From positions 35,896-99,895 of the forward strand of contig NZ_KK020676.1 in assembly GCF_000307775.2 (NCBI RefSeq): a stretch of DNA of 64,000 nt. The letters run 5' to 3'. The stretch comes from Stutzerimonas stutzeri KOS6. Lineage in GTDB: Bacteria > Pseudomonadota > Gammaproteobacteria > Pseudomonadales > Pseudomonadaceae. Below the pieces are notes generated by a model. It was not told the origin of the DNA, did no database searches, and saw nothing but the letters and a program-made list of their open reading frames with translations. Below are positions 27,768 to 39,115 of the stretch, piece after piece. The position numbers were made by a program, and so were the translations under genes. Every line of letters begins with the position of its first letter. Positions within the stretch are counted from its first letter, which is position 1.

Positions 27768-30266
27768 TTACAGCGAACGCGCCACTTCGACCTTCTCGAA
27801 TACTTCGATCTTGTCGCCGACCTTGACGTCGTTGTAGCTCTTCACGCCGATACCGCACTCCATGCCGGCGCGAACTTCCGCAACGTCATCCTTGAAGCGG
27901 CGCAACGATTCCAGCTCGCCCTCGAAGATCACGACGTCGTCACGCAACACACGGATCGGACGATTGCGGTGCACCATGCCCTCGGTGACCATGCAACCGG
28001 CGATGGCGCCGAATTTCGGCGAGCGGAATACATCGCGAACTTCGGCAATACCGAGGATGTTCTCGCGCACATCGCTGCCGAGCATGCCGGTGAGCGCCTT
28101 CTTGACGTCCTCGATGATGTCGTAGATGACGTTGTAGTAACGCATGTCCAGGCCTTCGGCCTCGACGATCTTGCGCGCACCCGCATCAGCCCGAACGTTG
28201 AAGCCGAACAGCACGGCGTTGGAGGCCAGTGCGAGGTTGGCATCGGATTCGGTGATACCACCGACACCGCCGCCGACCACACGAACCTGCACTTCTTCGT
28301 TGCCCAGGCCATTGAGCGAACCCTGCAGCGCTTCGAGCGAGCCGCGAACATCTGCCTTGAGCACAATGTTGAGCGTCTTCTTCTCGTCCTGCCCCATGGT
28401 CTCGAAGATGTTCTCCAGCTTGCCGGCATGGGCACGCGCCAGTTTCACTTCGCGGAACTTGCCTTGGCGGAACAACGCAACTTCACGGGCCTTCTTCTCG
28501 TCGGCCACTACGGTCAGGTCGTCACCGGCTTCCGGCGTACCATCCAGGCCGAGGATCTCGACCGGAATCGACGGGCCGGCTTCCTTCACGGGCTTGCCGT
28601 TCTCGTCGAGCATGGCACGAACGCGACCGAAGTTGACGCCACACAGGACCATGTCGCCCTGGCGCAGCGTACCGTCCTGAACCAGCACGGTGGCCACAGG
28701 TCCGCGGCCCTTGTCCAGACGCGACTCGACCACCACGCCACGGCCCGGTGCCGAAGGTGTGGCCTTGAGCTCGAGAATCTCGGCCTGCAGCAGTACGGCT
28801 TCGAGCAGCTCGTCGACACCCGTACCCATCTTGGCGGACACCGGGATGAACGGCGTATCACCGCCCCACTCTTCCGGGATCACATCGAGCGCGGCCAGGC
28901 CGTTCTTGATGTTGTCCGGATTGGCATCCGGCTTGTCGATCTTGTTCACCGCGACCACGATCGGGACGCCGGCTGCCTTGGCGTGCTGGACCGCTTCCTG
29001 AGTCTGTGGCATCACGCCGTCGTCGGCGGCTACCACCAGAATCACGATGTCGGTGGCCTTGGCACCGCGAGCACGCATGGCGGTAAACGCCGCGTGACCC
29101 GGGGTGTCGAGGAAGGTGACCATGCCACGCTCGGTTTCGACGTGGTAGGCACCAATGTGCTGGGTGATGCCACCGGCCTCACCGACCGCCACCTTGGCAC
29201 GCCGGATGTAATCGAGCAGCGAGGTCTTGCCATGGTCGACGTGACCCATGACGGTCACGACCGGCGCACGTGCGACCGACTCGCCTTCGAACTTCAACAG
29301 TTCGGCCAGTTGCTCTTCCAGAGCGTTGTCGCTGACCAGCTTGACCTTGTGGCCGAGCTCCTCGGCGACAAGCTGGGCTGTTTCGCGGTCAAGCACCTGA
29401 TTGATGGTGACCGGCGAGCCCATCTTGAACATGAACTTGATGACTTCGGCCGCTTTCACCGACATCTGCTGGGCCAACTCGGCCACAGTGATGGTTTCGC
29501 CGATCGAAACTTCACGCACAACAGGTCCCGTTGGGCTCTGGAACCCATGCTGGTTACGCTTCTTGAGCTTGGACTTGCCACGTCCACCACGACGGAAGCC
29601 ATCGGCCTCGTCTTCGCCACTACGCACGGTACGTGCGAGCGGAGCCTTGGTCTTGAGCGACGGACGATGCTGCGCGTGCTTGCGATCACGGCGCTCGTCA
29701 TCATCGCTACGCGGCTTCTCGACGCGGCGCGGCTCTTCCTTCTTGCGCTCCGGAGCAGGAGCCACAGGCTCGACCGCAACCGGTACGGGTTCCTCGCTGG
29801 CAGCCGGCTCGGCGGCAGCCGCAGGTGTCCCGGCCTCGGATTTGGCTGACTCCGCCTGACGACGCGCCTCCTCTTCGGCACGCTCGCGGGCCTCTTGTTC
29901 GGCCTTCAGGCGCACGGCCTCTTCGGCAGCGCGCTGCTCTTCGAGCTCGCGACGCTTTTCCGCCTCGATTTCCTCGGCACTGCGCTTGACGAAGGTCTTC
30001 TTCTTGCGGACCTCGACACTGATGGTCTTGCTACCACCAACCTTCAGCTTGGTCGTGGTCTTGCGCTGCAAGGTTATCTTGCGCGGCTCGTCCACCTTGG
30101 CCCCGTGACTGCTCTTCAAATGAGCCAGCAGGGCCTGCTTTTCGTTATCGGTCACTACTTGCTCGGCGCTGGTGTGCGACAGTCCTGCCTCACGCATCTG
30201 CTGAAGCAGTCGCTCGACCGGTGTGTCGACCACCTGGGCCAGTTCTTTCACCGTGACTTGCGTCAT
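27768..30266 (-). CDS. infB: Translation initiation factor IF-2
   Basis: 832 residues. A GTPase that brings initiator tRNA to the 30S subunit and promotes subunit joining. An IF2_N helical domain (residues 1-55) is followed by a long charged Ala/Glu/Arg linker (about 95-235), a second IF2_N domain (~255-310), the G domain with GHVDHGKT at 341-348, DTPGHAAF and NKID, then domains II-IV. The linker predicts a highly flexible, low-complexity arm. The ATG follows GAGGAGAG. It sits downstream of nusA and upstream of rbfA. Confidence 0.97.
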   Translation of the reverse strand: MTQVTVKELAQVVDTPVERLLQQMREAGLSHTSAEQVVTDNEKQALLAHLKSSHGAKVDEPRKITLQRKTTTKLKVGGSKTISVEVRKKKTFVKRSAEEIEAEKRRELEEQRAAEEAVRLKAEQEARERAEEEARRQAESAKSEAGTPAAAAEPAASEEPVPVAVEPVAPAPERKKEEPRRVEKPRSDDDERRDRKHAQHRPSLKTKAPLARTVRSGEDEADGFRRGGRGKSKLKKRNQHGFQSPTGPVVREVSIGETITVAELAQQMSVKAAEVIKFMFKMGSPVTINQVLDRETAQLVAEELGHKVKLVSDNALEEQLAELLKFEGESVARAPVVTVMGHVDHGKTSLLDYIRRAKVAVGEAGGITQHIGAYHVETERGMVTFLDTPGHAAFTAMRARGAKATDIVILVVAADDGVMPQTQEAVQHAKAAGVPIVVAVNKIDKPDANPDNIKNGLAALDVIPEEWGGDTPFIPVSAKMGTGVDELLEAVLLQAEILELKATPSAPGRGVVVESRLDKGRGPVATVLVQDGTLRQGDMVLCGVNFGRVRAMLDENGKPVKEAGPSIPVEILGLDGTPEAGDDLTVVADEKKAREVALFRQGKFREVKLARAHAGKLENIFETMGQDEKKTLNIVLKADVRGSLEALQGSLNGLGNEEVQVRVVGGGVGGITESDANLALASNAVLFGFNVRADAGARKIVEAEGLDMRYYNVIYDIIEDVKKALTGMLGSDVRENILGIAEVRDVFRSPKFGAIAGCMVTEGMVHRNRPIRVLRDDVVIFEGELESLRRFKDDVAEVRAGMECGIGVKSYNDVKVGDKIEVFEKVEVARSL

Positions 30267-30294
30267 GCATTTCTCTCCTCAGGCCGCTAATTAC

Positions 30295-31776
30295 TTACTC
30301 GAACCAATGGGCTCGGGCGGCCATGATCAGCTTGCCGGCACGCTCTTCATCGATGCCGTCTATGTCGAGCAGGTCGTCTATAGACTGCTCGGCCAGGTCT
30401 TCGCGGGTGATGACGCCCCGCACGGCCAACTCGACCGCCAGTTCTTTGTCCATGCCTTCCAGCGCCAGCAGATCTTCAGCCGGCTGGGCATCTGCCAGCT
30501 TCTCCTCGTTGGCGATGGCCTTGGTCAACAGGCGGTCCTTGGCCCGCGTACGCAGCTCATTGACGATGTCTTCGTCGAAGCCTTCGATGCCGAGCATTTC
30601 CTCCATCGGGACATAGGCGATCTCTTCCAGGGAAGTGAAGCCTTCTTCAACCAATACCTGCGCGAGTTCCTCGTCGACATCAAGCTCATCGATGAAGCCG
30701 CGCAGAATGTCACCTGTTTCTTCCTGCTGCTTGGCCTGGATATCCGACTCGGTCATGACGTTCAGCGTCCAACCAGTCAGCTGGCTGGCCAGGCGCACGT
30801 TCTGTCCACCGCGGCCGATCGCCTGTGCCAGGTTGTCCTCGGCAACCGCGATATCCATGGCATGGGCGTCTTCGTCGACGATGATCGCCGCGACTTCGGC
30901 CGGAGCCATCGCATTGATAACGAACTGCGCCGGATTCTCATCCCACAGTACGATATCGACACGTTCGCCGCCGATCTCGCCGGAAACTGCCTGGACACGC
31001 GAACCACGCATACCGATGCAGGCACCCTGCGGATCGATGCGCTTGTCCTTGGAGCGCACGGCAATCTTGGCACGCGAGCCCGGGTCGCGAGACGCCGCCA
31101 TCACTTCGATCAGGCCTTCAGCGATTTCCGGCACCTCGATACGGAACAGCTCGATCAGCATCTGCGGCGCAGTGCGCGACAGGATCAGCTGCGGGCCGCG
31201 GTTCTCGGTGCGGATTTCCTTGAGCAGCGCACGTACACGGGCGCCGACGCGGAAGGTTTCGCGAGCAATGATGTCCTCGCGAGCCAGCAAGGCTTCGGCA
31301 TTGTTACCCAGGTCGACAATAACGCTGTCGCGGGTAACCTTCTTGACAGTACCGGAGATGATCTCGCCGAGACGATCGCGATAGGCTTCTACGACCTGCG
31401 CGCGCTCAGCCTCGCGCACCTTCTGCACGATGACCTGCTTGGCGGTCTGCGCGGCGATACGACCGAACTCGATGGACTCGATCTTCTCCTCGAATACATC
31501 GCCAAGCTTGGCATCGGGATTACGCTCCTGAGCCTGATCGAGCGCCAGCTGATGAGCCGGGTCTTCGAAATGCTCGTCATCGACCACGGTCCAGCGCCGG
31601 AAGGTTTCGTAACTGCCGTTGTGGCGATTGATTTCCACACGCAGATCAACTTCGTCCTCGTAGCGCTTCTTGGTAGCCGTGGCCAGAGCCAACTCCAGCG
31701 CTTCGAAAATCACACTAGCCGGTACGCCCTTTTCATTGGACACCGACTCCACAACCAGCAGTACTTCTTTGCTCAT
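30295..31776 (-). CDS. nusA: Transcription termination/antitermination factor NusA
   Basis: 493 residues from ATG 31776. It modulates pausing, intrinsic termination and antitermination. Order of domains: N-terminal RNA polymerase-binding domain, S1 ([21 protein letters not shown], ~135-200), KH1 and KH2 ([38 protein letters not shown]), and two C-terminal acidic repeats ([33 protein letters not shown]). It lies between rimP and infB in the conserved operon; longer upstream frames are not supported. Confidence 0.97.
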   Translation of the reverse strand: MSKEVLLVVESVSNEKGVPASVIFEALELALATATKKRYEDEVDLRVEINRHNGSYETFRRWTVVDDEHFEDPAHQLALDQAQERNPDAKLGDVFEEKIESIEFGRIAAQTAKQVIVQKVREAERAQVVEAYRDRLGEIISGTVKKVTRDSVIVDLGNNAEALLAREDIIARETFRVGARVRALLKEIRTENRGPQLILSRTAPQMLIELFRIEVPEIAEGLIEVMAASRDPGSRAKIAVRSKDKRIDPQGACIGMRGSRVQAVSGEIGGERVDIVLWDENPAQFVINAMAPAEVAAIIVDEDAHAMDIAVAEDNLAQAIGRGGQNVRLASQLTGWTLNVMTESDIQAKQQEETGDILRGFIDELDVDEELAQVLVEEGFTSLEEIAYVPMEEMLGIEGFDEDIVNELRTRAKDRLLTKAIANEEKLADAQPAEDLLALEGMDKELAVELAVRGVITREDLAEQSIDDLLDIDGIDEERAGKLIMAARAHWFE

Positions 31777-31822
31777 CGTACGCCTCGCCTTTCGCAATCC
31801 ATTGGGTCCGCGGGATCCGCTC

Positions 31823-32281
31823 TCAGTCAAAACGGGGAACTATATTGGCCTTATCGATCATGTCGATCGGCAGCAGGTATTCATGGTCGTCGACCAGCAC
31901 CACGACATCCTGCTCTTCCACCCCACGGAGAAGACCCTGGAAATTGCGCCTGCCCTCGAAGGGCGAGCGCAGCTTTATTTTTACTTGTTCACCGACATGG
32001 GCACTGTATTGCTCGATCGTGAACAGCGGCCTATCCATCCCAGGGGAAGAAACCTCGAGGGTGTAGTCCACGCTGATCGGATCTTCCACATCGAGCACAC
32101 CGCTCAGTTGGCGGCTGACCTTCTCACAATCGTCAATGAGAATGCCGTCGGCATGGTCGATATAGACTCGCAGCAGCGAATGGCGCCCCTGGGAAATGAA
32201 CTCGATACCCCAGCACTGATAGCCAAGCGCCTCAACTACCGGGGCCAACAAGGCCTGCAACTGTTCTAGCTTGCTCGACAT
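31823..32281 (-). CDS. rimP: Ribosome maturation factor RimP
   Basis: 152 residues from ATG 32281. It binds pre-30S particles and assists assembly of the small subunit. Features: [51 protein letters not shown] and [15 protein letters not shown], then an SH3-like C-terminal part. First protein gene of the rimP-nusA-infB-rbfA-truB block, 46 bases before nusA, and downstream of the initiator tRNA gene. Confidence 0.96.
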   Translation of the reverse strand: MSSKLEQLQALLAPVVEALGYQCWGIEFISQGRHSLLRVYIDHADGILIDDCEKVSRQLSGVLDVEDPISVDYTLEVSSPGMDRPLFTIEQYSAHVGEQVKIKLRSPFEGRRNFQGLLRGVEEQDVVVLVDDHEYLLPIDMIDKANIVPRFD

Positions 32282-32381
32282 CGAAGTCCCTCGCGCATGC
32301 TGTACAAATGAAAAATGGGCGAAACGCCCATCCCTTTGATCGCCTGTAAAATGCCGGCGACCTGGCTTCAAGCTAATAAAA

Positions 32382-32399
32382 AGCCCCTGTACAGGGGCT
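32382..32399 (-). terminator. Terminator hairpin between tRNA-fMet and rimP
   Basis: Perfect palindrome AGCCCCTGTACAGGGGCT, followed on the minus strand by TTTTTATTAG. Partial readthrough would supply the rimP operon. A GGGCGAAACGCCC hairpin lies further downstream at about 32317-32329. Confidence 0.75.
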
Positions 32400-32409
32400 C
32401 TTTATAGAC

Positions 32410-32486
<77 letters not shown>

Positions 32487-32550
32487 TCAAACTGGGCACG
32501 AATTATACGACCCATGGCCAACACAGGTCAACCGAAACCCTAAAACACAA

Positions 32551-32573
32551 GAAAGCCCGCACTAGGCGGGCCT
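32551..32573 (-). terminator. Terminator after tRNA-Leu(GAG)
   Basis: AGGCCCGCC-TAGT-GCGGGCTTTCTT on the minus strand: stem followed by a T-rich stretch. Confidence 0.75.
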
Positions 32574-32580
32574 GCTTGTT

Positions 32581-32666
32581 TGGTACCGAGGAGGGGACTC
32601 GAACCCCTACAGCCTATGGCCACTACCACCTCAAGGTAGCGTGTCTACCAATTCCACCACCTCGGC
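32581..32666 (-). tRNA. tRNA-Leu (GAG)
   Basis: 86 nt including CCA. Starts GCCGAGGTGGTGGAATTGG, has anticodon GAG at 32632-32630 in the loop TTGAGGT, a long class II variable arm, and a TTCGAGT T-loop. It follows secG directly, so tRNA and secG are probably one transcript. Confidence 0.97.
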
Positions 32667-32674
32667 AAAAACCT

Positions 32675-33058
32675 TTACTGCCCTTCTTCCACCTCAGGAA
32701 GATCACCCGACGGAGCTTCCGACTTGCGCTCTTCGAGCACCGGAACATCTTCTACCGCCGGCTTGCTGACCGGAACCTCCAGCACCGCCGGGTCCGGCAA
32801 ACCTGCCTGCGACAGCTGATCGGCCTGCTGTTTTGCGAAGAACGCCAAACCCAGACTTGTCAGGAAAAAAACGCCAGCAAGTATAGCAGTAAACCGACTC
32901 AGAAAGGTAGCAGAACCTTGGCTTCCGAAAACAGTTGCCGAAGCACCCGAACCGAAAGACGCACCAGCGTCCGCACCCTTACCCTGCTGCAGCAGCACCA
33001 GCGCAACCACACCAAGAGCAACCAGCAGATGCACCACAATCACAACAGTCTGCAACAT
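32675..33058 (-). CDS. secG: Protein translocase subunit SecG
   Basis: 127 residues from ATG 33058. An accessory SecYEG subunit with two membrane helices ([21 protein letters not shown] and [20 protein letters not shown]) joined by the conserved Gly-rich loop [17 protein letters not shown]...[13 protein letters not shown]. The C-terminal tail is acidic and Pro/Glu-rich, longer than in E. coli. It follows tpiA by four bases and precedes tRNA-Leu, the usual order. Confidence 0.96.
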   Translation of the reverse strand: MLQTVVIVVHLLVALGVVALVLLQQGKGADAGASFGSGASATVFGSQGSATFLSRFTAILAGVFFLTSLGLAFFAKQQADQLSQAGLPDPAVLEVPVSKPAVEDVPVLEERKSEAPSGDLPEVEEGQ

Positions 33059-33062
33059 CTGT

Positions 33063-33818
33063 TCAGTTCCCCGCGGCGCGACAGATCGCACCGAATTCAT
33101 CCGCTTTCAGAGAGGCCCCACCAACCAGCCCCCCATCAATATCCGCCATAGCGAACAGCTCGGCGGCATTATCTGCCTTCACGCTACCGCCATACAGAAG
33201 CCTTACACCCTCAGCGATGCTCCGATCTCTGCATGCCAGCTGCGCGCGAATGGCAGCATGAACTTCTTGAGCCTGCTCGGGCGTCGCAGTCAGCCCGGAC
33301 CCAATCGCCCAAACAGGCTCGTATGCGACAACCGCAGACCGAAACGCCTCGACTCCATGATCATCGAGAACACGCCCCAGCTGCCGCCCTACCACTTCAA
33401 GCGTCTTGCCAGCCTTGCGCTCCTCGAGCGTCTCACCGAGACACAGCACAGGCTTCAAACCACCAGCCTGAACCGCAGCAAACTTTTGGCTTACCACTTC
33501 GTCCGTCTCACCCAATACCAGGCGACGCTCGGAGTGACCCACCAGAACCCACTCGCAACCGATGTCAGCCAACTGCTCAGCTGAAACCTCACCGGTCAGC
33601 GCCCCGAAACCTGACTGCAAGGCACAATCCTGAGCACCGACGGAAACATCTGAACCATCGAGAGCACTCAGAACCTGACTGACATGCACACAGGAGGGGA
33701 ACACCGCAATCTCAACCACTGCAGGCACAGCCTGCCGACGGAAAGACTCGATCAGCTCTGCGACGCTAGCGCGGGTACCGTTCATTTTCCAGTTACCAGC
33801 TACCATGGGGCGACGCAT
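33063..33818 (-). CDS. tpiA: Triosephosphate isomerase (TpiA)
   Basis: 251 residues. It interconverts glyceraldehyde-3-phosphate and dihydroxyacetone phosphate. The TIM-barrel catalytic residues are all present: K11 (GNWKMNG), H95 (VGHSERR) and E167 ([10 protein letters not shown]), with the loop-6 hinge following. secG begins four bases after its stop. About 65 bases separate it from glmM upstream. Confidence 0.97.
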   Translation of the reverse strand: MRRPMVAGNWKMNGTRASVAELIESFRRQAVPAVVEIAVFPSCVHVSQVLSALDGSDVSVGAQDCALQSGFGALTGEVSAEQLADIGCEWVLVGHSERRLVLGETDEVVSQKFAAVQAGGLKPVLCLGETLEERKAGKTLEVVGRQLGRVLDDHGVEAFRSAVVAYEPVWAIGSGLTATPEQAQEVHAAIRAQLACRDRSIAEGVRLLYGGSVKADNAAELFAMADIDGGLVGGASLKADEFGAICRAAGN

Positions 33819-33883
33819 GCTTTACCTCATCGGTCAAAGTGGGCGCAGATGTTACTCAACAGCCACGCACCTGGCAAGCGCGA

Positions 33884-35221
33884 TCATGCACAAACTTCAG
33901 CAACGATCCTGGCGAGCTCTTCCGCCATGCCCCGCACCTGCTGCTGGTCGTCACCTTCGACCATTACGCGCACCAGAGGCTCCGTTCCCGACTTGCGCAA
34001 AAGGACCCGGCCGCGCCCGGCCATCTGCTCCGTGACGTGGTCACAGGCAGCCTGCACGCGCGGATCATTGATCGGGTCGCGCTCACCAGAGAAGCGCACA
34101 TTGATCAGCACCTGCGGACACTTGTGCCAGGCCAGGCGCTCCTGCGCGAGCGTCTGATCACGACGGCGAAGCGCCAGCACCACCTGCAAGGCCGCGATGA
34201 TCGCGTCACCCGTGGTCGTGTGCTGGGCGCAAACGATATGTCCGGAGTTCTCGCCGCCCAATGCCCAGCCACGCTCGAGCATCTCGGCGATCACATAGCG
34301 ATCCCCGACCTTGGCCCGCGAGAACGGTATTTCCCGCGCCGCCAGGGCGAGTTCAAGCCCCAGATTACTCATCAGCGTGCCAACCACACCACCCGCCAAC
34401 CGATCTCGCTCCTGCAGGTCAGTTGCAATGATGTAGAGCAGCTCGTCGCCATCCACCACGGCTCCGGTATGGTCGACCATCATCACCCGATCGCCGTCGC
34501 CATCGAAGGCAATGCCCAGGTCAGCGCCCTGATCGACGACCGCCTTCTGCAACTGCCCAACATGGGTGGAACCGACATCGGCATTGATGTTCAGCCCGTC
34601 CGGCTGCGCTGCAATGACCACCACCTCGGCACCCAGCTCGCGGAACACGCTGGGCGCCACCTTGTAGGTCGCGCCATGGGCACAGTCGATCACCAGCTTG
34701 AGCCCGGAGAAATCGGTACTGGTCGGCACGCTGCTTTTGCAGAACTCGATATAGCGACCGGCCGCATCATTGATCCGCGATGCCTTGCCCAGCTGCGCCG
34801 ACTCCACCACCGTCATCGGTGTGTCGATCAGCTCCTCGATCATCAGCTCCACTTCATCGGGCAGCTTGGTGCCACGACCGGAGAAGAACTTGATGCCGTT
34901 GTCGTGATGCGGGTTATGCGACGCACTGATGACGATGCCGGCGTCGGCGTGAAAGGTACGCGTGAGATAGGCTACCGCCGGCGTCGGCATTGGCCCGAGC
35001 AACAATACATCCGCCCCCGCGGCCGACAGACCGGCCTGCAATGCCGACTCGAACATGTAGCCCGAGATACGCGTGTCCTTGCCAATCAGGATGCGGCACT
35101 TGCCCTGCTTGCGGAACGCCATGCCAGCAGCCCAACCCAGCTTGAGCATGAAGTCCGGCGTGATTGGATGCTGACCGACATGCCCACGAATACCGTCGGT
35201 GCCGAAATACTTTCTACTCAT
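33884..35221 (-). CDS. glmM: Phosphoglucosamine mutase (GlmM)
   Basis: 445 residues. It converts glucosamine-6-phosphate to glucosamine-1-phosphate for UDP-GlcNAc, peptidoglycan and LPS. The phosphoserine is S101 in [17 protein letters not shown]; metal-binding DGDGDR (FDGDGDRVM) and the sugar-binding GGENSGH loop are intact, as is the C-terminal phosphate loop [12 protein letters not shown]. It follows folP with a 10-base gap, the conserved folP-glmM pair. Confidence 0.97.
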   Translation of the reverse strand: MSRKYFGTDGIRGHVGQHPITPDFMLKLGWAAGMAFRKQGKCRILIGKDTRISGYMFESALQAGLSAAGADVLLLGPMPTPAVAYLTRTFHADAGIVISASHNPHHDNGIKFFSGRGTKLPDEVELMIEELIDTPMTVVESAQLGKASRINDAAGRYIEFCKSSVPTSTDFSGLKLVIDCAHGATYKVAPSVFRELGAEVVVIAAQPDGLNINADVGSTHVGQLQKAVVDQGADLGIAFDGDGDRVMMVDHTGAVVDGDELLYIIATDLQERDRLAGGVVGTLMSNLGLELALAAREIPFSRAKVGDRYVIAEMLERGWALGGENSGHIVCAQHTTTGDAIIAALQVVLALRRRDQTLAQERLAWHKCPQVLINVRFSGERDPINDPRVQAACDHVTEQMAGRGRVLLRKSGTEPLVRVMVEGDDQQQVRGMAEELARIVAEVCA

Positions 35222-35231
35222 GGTGACTTCC

Positions 35232-36083
35232 CTATTCCGCCGCCTGCACTGCAGCGATCATTCGAACCACATCAACCGTCTCGGCAACATCGTGCACCCG
35301 CACGATCTGCGCCCCCTCACTCACGGCAAGCGCAGCCAGCGCCAGGCTACCGCACAGCCTCTCGGCAACAGGGCGGTCCAGCACCTTCCCGATCATGCTC
35401 TTGCGCGACACGCCGATCAGCAGCGGTCGCCCCAGGCGGTGCAATACCTGCAGATGCTTGAACAAACTCAGATTGTGCTCCAGCGTCTTGGCGAAGCCGA
35501 AACCGGGATCGAGCACGATACGCTCGGCAGGAATGCCCGCCGCGGCACAGACCGCCATTCGCTCCTCGAGAAAAGAGCAGACTTCGGCCGTAACGTCGGA
35601 ATAACACGGGCTGTCCTGCATGTCGCCCGGCTCGCCGCGCATATGCATGAGGCACACCGGCAGCCCGGTATCCGCGGCAGCATCCAGCGCACCATCGCGA
35701 CGCAGCGAGCGTACATCATTGATCAATCCCGCCCCCAGGCGCGCGCTCTCACGCATGACAGCGGGCGTGGAGGTATCGACGGAAATGACCACGTCCAACT
35801 CGCGCGCTATCGCCTCGACAATCGGGGCAACCCGCTCCAGCTCTTCGGTTGGCGACACCGCACGGGCGCCAGGCCGAGTCGACTCGCCCCCCACGTCGAC
35901 AAGTGTCGCGCCCGCAGCAACCATTGCCTCGGCGTGGCGCACGGCGGCGTCGCGCTCTGCAAATCGCCCACCATCGGAGAAGGAGTCAGGGGTGACATTG
36001 AGAATTCCCATCACATGAGGACGGGAAAGATCGAGAATCCGACTGCCACAAGCCAGCCGAAAGGATGAAAGCGAATCAGTCAT
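35232..36083 (-). CDS. folP: Dihydropteroate synthase (FolP)
   Basis: 283 residues. It condenses the pterin pyrophosphate made by FolK with p-aminobenzoate; the target of sulfonamides. Conserved loops are [62 protein letters not shown] and [13 protein letters not shown], and RVHDV near the C-terminus. It reads with glmM and lies downstream of ftsH, with a strong hairpin between. Confidence 0.97.
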   Translation of the reverse strand: MTDSLSSFRLACGSRILDLSRPHVMGILNVTPDSFSDGGRFAERDAAVRHAEAMVAAGATLVDVGGESTRPGARAVSPTEELERVAPIVEAIARELDVVISVDTSTPAVMRESARLGAGLINDVRSLRRDGALDAAADTGLPVCLMHMRGEPGDMQDSPCYSDVTAEVCSFLEERMAVCAAAGIPAERIVLDPGFGFAKTLEHNLSLFKHLQVLHRLGRPLLIGVSRKSMIGKVLDRPVAERLCGSLALAALAVSEGAQIVRVHDVAETVDVVRMIAAVQAAE

Positions 36084-36179
36084 TTACGAGCCTTATACGA
36101 TCAGGCCAGGCACCCGAGCAGGAAGCCGGTGTTGCACAACAGCCAGCGACTCGGAAGCATCGAGGGCAAACAATTTACA

Positions 36180-36209
36180 CCACAAGGGGCGCTAATGCGC
36201 CCCTTGTGG
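36180..36209. terminator. Hairpin between ftsH and folP
   Basis: Twelve to thirteen base pairs, CACAAGGGGCGC-TAAT-GCGCCCCTTGTG. On the minus strand it is followed by TGTAAATTGTTT. Probably the ftsH terminator. Confidence 0.7.
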
Positions 36210-36252
36210 ATACCACCCATGATGTCGTCAGGCTACGACCTGCAACCGGCGG

Positions 36253-38163
36253 TCAGTGCTCGCCGGCCGGGCCGCCGATCGGCGTTTGCGGACGACTGTC
36301 GTCCGGCACCGCTGGCGTACCCGACGCACCCGACCCACCTTCCCAGTCACGCGGCTCACGAGGCGTACGCCCAGCCATGATGTCGTCGATCTGTGGAGCA
36401 TCGATGGTTTCGTACTTCATGAGCGCCTCGGCCATCATGTCGAGCTTGTCGCGATTGTCGGTCAGAATCTGCTTGGCGGTGCCGTAGCAGTGATCGATGA
36501 TGCTGCGAACCTCCTCATCGATCAGTCGTGCCGTCTCCCCGGACACATTGGCATGCTGGCTGCCAGCACTGCGTCCAAGAAAGACCTCGCCTTCTTCCTC
36601 GGCATACATCAATGGCCCGAGCTTCTCGGAAAGCCCCCACTTGGTAACCATGTTCCTGGCGAGCTGCGTCGCACGCATGATGTCGTTGGACGCACCCGTG
36701 GTGACTCCCTCGAAGCCGAGGGTCATTTCCTCGGCGATCCGACCACCAAACAGCGAGCATATCTGACTGGTGAGTGCACGCTTGGACAGACTGTAGCGAT
36801 CTTCCTCCGGGAGGAACATGGTGACACCAAGCGCCCGCCCGCGCGGAATGATGGAGACCTTGTACACCGGGTCGTGCTCCGGCACCACGCGGCCGACGAT
36901 GGCATGCCCCGCCTCATGGTAAGCAGTGTTGAGCTTCTCCTTCTCGGACATGACCATCGACTTGCGCTCGGCGCCCATCATGATCTTGTCCTTGGCCAGC
37001 TCGAACTCCTTCATCTCGACGATGCGCTTGTTTGCACGCGCGGCGAAAAGCGACGCCTCGTTGACCAGGTTGGCCAGATCTGCGCCGGAAAAGCCCGGCG
37101 TACCACGCGCGATGACGGCTGGTTCGACGTTCTCGCTGACCGGCACCTTGCGCATATGCACCTTGAGTATCTGCTCGCGACCGCGGATGTCCGGCAGCCC
37201 GACCACCACCTGGCGATCGAAACGACCAGGGCGCAACAATGCGGGATCGAGCACGTCGGGGCGGTTGGTCGCCGCGATAACGATGATGCCGTCGTTCATC
37301 TCGAAGCCGTCCATCTCCACCAGCAACTGGTTGAGGGTCTGCTCGCGCTCGTCGTGCCCACCACCCAGGCCGGCACCACGATGGCGACCGACCGCGTCGA
37401 TCTCGTCGATGAAGATGATGCATGGCGCATGCTTCTTCGCCTGTTCGAACATGTCGCGTACACGGCTGGCGCCGACACCGACGAACATCTCGACGAAGTC
37501 CGAACCGGAGATGGTGAAGAACGGCACCTTGGCTTCACCTGCGATGGCCTTGGCCAGCAGCGTCTTGCCGGTACCCGGCGGGCCGACCATGAGCACGCCA
37601 CGGGGGATGCGACCACCAAGGCGCTGGAACTTGCCCGGATCGCGAAGGAACTCGACCAGCTCATGGACTTCTTCCTTGGCCTCGTCGCAGCCAGCGACAT
37701 CGGCGAAGGTGGTCTTGACCTGATCTTCTGACAGCAGGCGCGCCTTGCTCTTGCCGAAGCTCATCGGCCCGCCCTTGCCACCGGCACCGCCCTGCATCTG
37801 CCGCATGAAGAACATGAACACGGCGATGATCACCAGAATCGGGAAGCTGGCAACCAGCAACTGCGTCCAGATGCTCTGCTGCTCGGGCTGCTTGCCTTCG
37901 ATCAACACGTTGTTGTCGAGCAGATCGCCGATCAGGCCATTGTCCTGGATCGCCGGGCGGATCGTCTTGAAGGTATCGCCGTCGCTGCGCTTGCCGATGA
38001 TCACGAAGCCATCGACGGTCACGCGCTCCACGCGCCCTTCCTTGACCTGCTCGAGGAAATCCGAGTAGTTCAGCGTCTGCGGCTCGCTCGGGCTGGAGAA
38101 GTTGTTCATCACCGTGACCAGTACGGCGGCAATGATCAACCACAGAATCAGGTTTTTTGCCAT
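36253..38163 (-). CDS. ftsH: ATP-dependent zinc metalloprotease FtsH
   Basis: 636 residues from ATG 38163. A membrane-anchored AAA+ protease that degrades regulatory and misassembled membrane proteins, including sigma-32 and LpxC in E. coli. First helix at residues ~4-20, periplasmic loop, second helix ~101-120, Walker A GPPGTGKT at 194-201, Walker [10 protein letters not shown], the arginine-finger region RPGRFDR, and the zinc motif HEAGH at 416-420. The C-terminus is Gly/Pro-rich. A longer frame upstream adds 10 codons without support. Usually rlmE precedes it; here rlmE is broken. Confidence 0.97.
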   Translation of the reverse strand: MAKNLILWLIIAAVLVTVMNNFSSPSEPQTLNYSDFLEQVKEGRVERVTVDGFVIIGKRSDGDTFKTIRPAIQDNGLIGDLLDNNVLIEGKQPEQQSIWTQLLVASFPILVIIAVFMFFMRQMQGGAGGKGGPMSFGKSKARLLSEDQVKTTFADVAGCDEAKEEVHELVEFLRDPGKFQRLGGRIPRGVLMVGPPGTGKTLLAKAIAGEAKVPFFTISGSDFVEMFVGVGASRVRDMFEQAKKHAPCIIFIDEIDAVGRHRGAGLGGGHDEREQTLNQLLVEMDGFEMNDGIIVIAATNRPDVLDPALLRPGRFDRQVVVGLPDIRGREQILKVHMRKVPVSENVEPAVIARGTPGFSGADLANLVNEASLFAARANKRIVEMKEFELAKDKIMMGAERKSMVMSEKEKLNTAYHEAGHAIVGRVVPEHDPVYKVSIIPRGRALGVTMFLPEEDRYSLSKRALTSQICSLFGGRIAEEMTLGFEGVTTGASNDIMRATQLARNMVTKWGLSEKLGPLMYAEEEGEVFLGRSAGSQHANVSGETARLIDEEVRSIIDHCYGTAKQILTDNRDKLDMMAEALMKYETIDAPQIDDIMAGRTPREPRDWEGGSGASGTPAVPDDSRPQTPIGGPAGEH

Positions 38164-38340
38164 GTCGTTCAAATTAACTACCCTCTGGAGCAAACCCGTT
38201 GTCTGCGGGCCCGCATGACGGCCGATTGGTTGCTCGGCCTAACTTACTACACAACGCACCGGAACATGCAGCTGGTCTGTAACCCCATGAAACAGCCTAG
38301 CCCTTGTCCGACGGGGGCGTCCATTCGACTGAAGCGTGAC
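38164..38340. other. Region between rlmE remnant and ftsH
   Basis: About 177 bases. On the minus strand no frame continues RlmE homology past 38404. It must hold the ftsH promoter. A single GTTAGGC is present but without a partner. Confidence 0.5.
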
Positions 38341-38685
38341 CTATAGACCGCATGGAGCGACATTCGGCACCGCGACGCTATTCGATCTGTACATCGCGCG
38401 CGGCTGATCGGTGGCCCTCACCCCACTCATATTGGGGACCATATCGAAAATCACAAGGTCGACCGGATTGTCGCCGGCAACCCGACTGGTCACCTGCGGC
38501 CAGCCCCCAGGAGCCGCGCCAAGTTCGACCACGGTCATGCCGGGGCACAGGATGCGATCCTTCTCCTGGATTTCGAGCAGCTTGTAGCTGGCCCGCGAAC
38601 GATAGCCGTCGCGCTGCGCCACCTTCACGCAGGGATCGTTGAAATGTTCTTTCAGCCAACGCGGGCTGGTCCTGGAACGTGCCAA
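38341..38685 (-). pseudogene. rlmE: rlmE (ftsJ) remnant: 23S rRNA 2'-O-ribose U2552 methyltransferase, inactivated
   Basis: 114 codons against about 207 in intact RlmE. The first ~70 residues are well kept ([28 protein letters not shown] with catalytic Lys, and the SAM motif [12 protein letters not shown]). After VTSRVAGD the reading jumps to [26 protein letters not shown]: roughly 40 residues between the SAM motif and motif IV are missing in frame. After RAMY the homology stops and an unrelated [15 protein letters not shown] closes the frame. So the catalytic Lys and Glu of the C-terminal half (K164 and E199 in E. coli) are lost, and the motif IV SDMAPNMSG has become [10 protein letters not shown] infer loss of function; a second intact rlmE elsewhere would be expected since the modification matters for 50S assembly. 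Confidence 0.85.
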
Positions 38686-38768
38686 GCTGATACCTCATCT
38701 GTGCGGCCCGGCACCTCTCGGTTACACTAGCCGCCGTTTTTCAAGGGTTCTGACGCAAGGGTCGAAAT

Positions 38769-39080
38769 ATGCCGCTCACCAACGAGCAGAAGAAACAGTA
38801 CAAGTCCATCGGCCACCACCTGAAACCGGTTCTGATCGTAGCCGAAAACGGGCTGACCGAAGGTGTTCAAGCCGAACTCGAGCGAGCCCTCAACGATCAC
38901 GAGCTGATCAAGATCCAGTTCCGTCTCGCAGAGCGCGAGGATCGCCGTGCGCTGATGGAAGAGCTTTGCAAGATCGGCAAGTGCGAACTGGTCCAGGTCA
39001 TCGGCAAGATGGCGCTGGTATATCGCAAGAATCCGAAGCCGAACAAGCAACTGTCCAACATCCACCGCTTCCAGGCCTGA
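38769..39080 (+). CDS. yhbY: Ribosome assembly RNA-binding protein YhbY (CRS1/YhbY domain)
   Basis: 103 residues. One CRM domain: LTNEQKKQYKSIGHHLKPVLIVAENGLTEGV with the GxxG-type RNA-binding loop, and LIKIQFRLAEREDRRAL. In E. coli YhbY binds 50S precursors. It is divergent from rlmE, the conserved arrangement in pseudomonads. A possible -10 (TACACT) lies about 40 bases before the ATG. Confidence 0.93.
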   Translation: MPLTNEQKKQYKSIGHHLKPVLIVAENGLTEGVQAELERALNDHELIKIQFRLAEREDRRALMEELCKIGKCELVQVIGKMALVYRKNPKPNKQLSNIHRFQA

Positions 39081-39115
39081 GTTCGGGCGCGGCAGACACC
39101 GGCCTGCCGCGCCGC

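Noticed and set aside
38225..38250. GTTAGGC/GCCTAAC near ftsH as a possible integron attC core
   Set aside because: Only one core site is present, with no partner at a suitable distance, no gene cassette and no integrase nearby.
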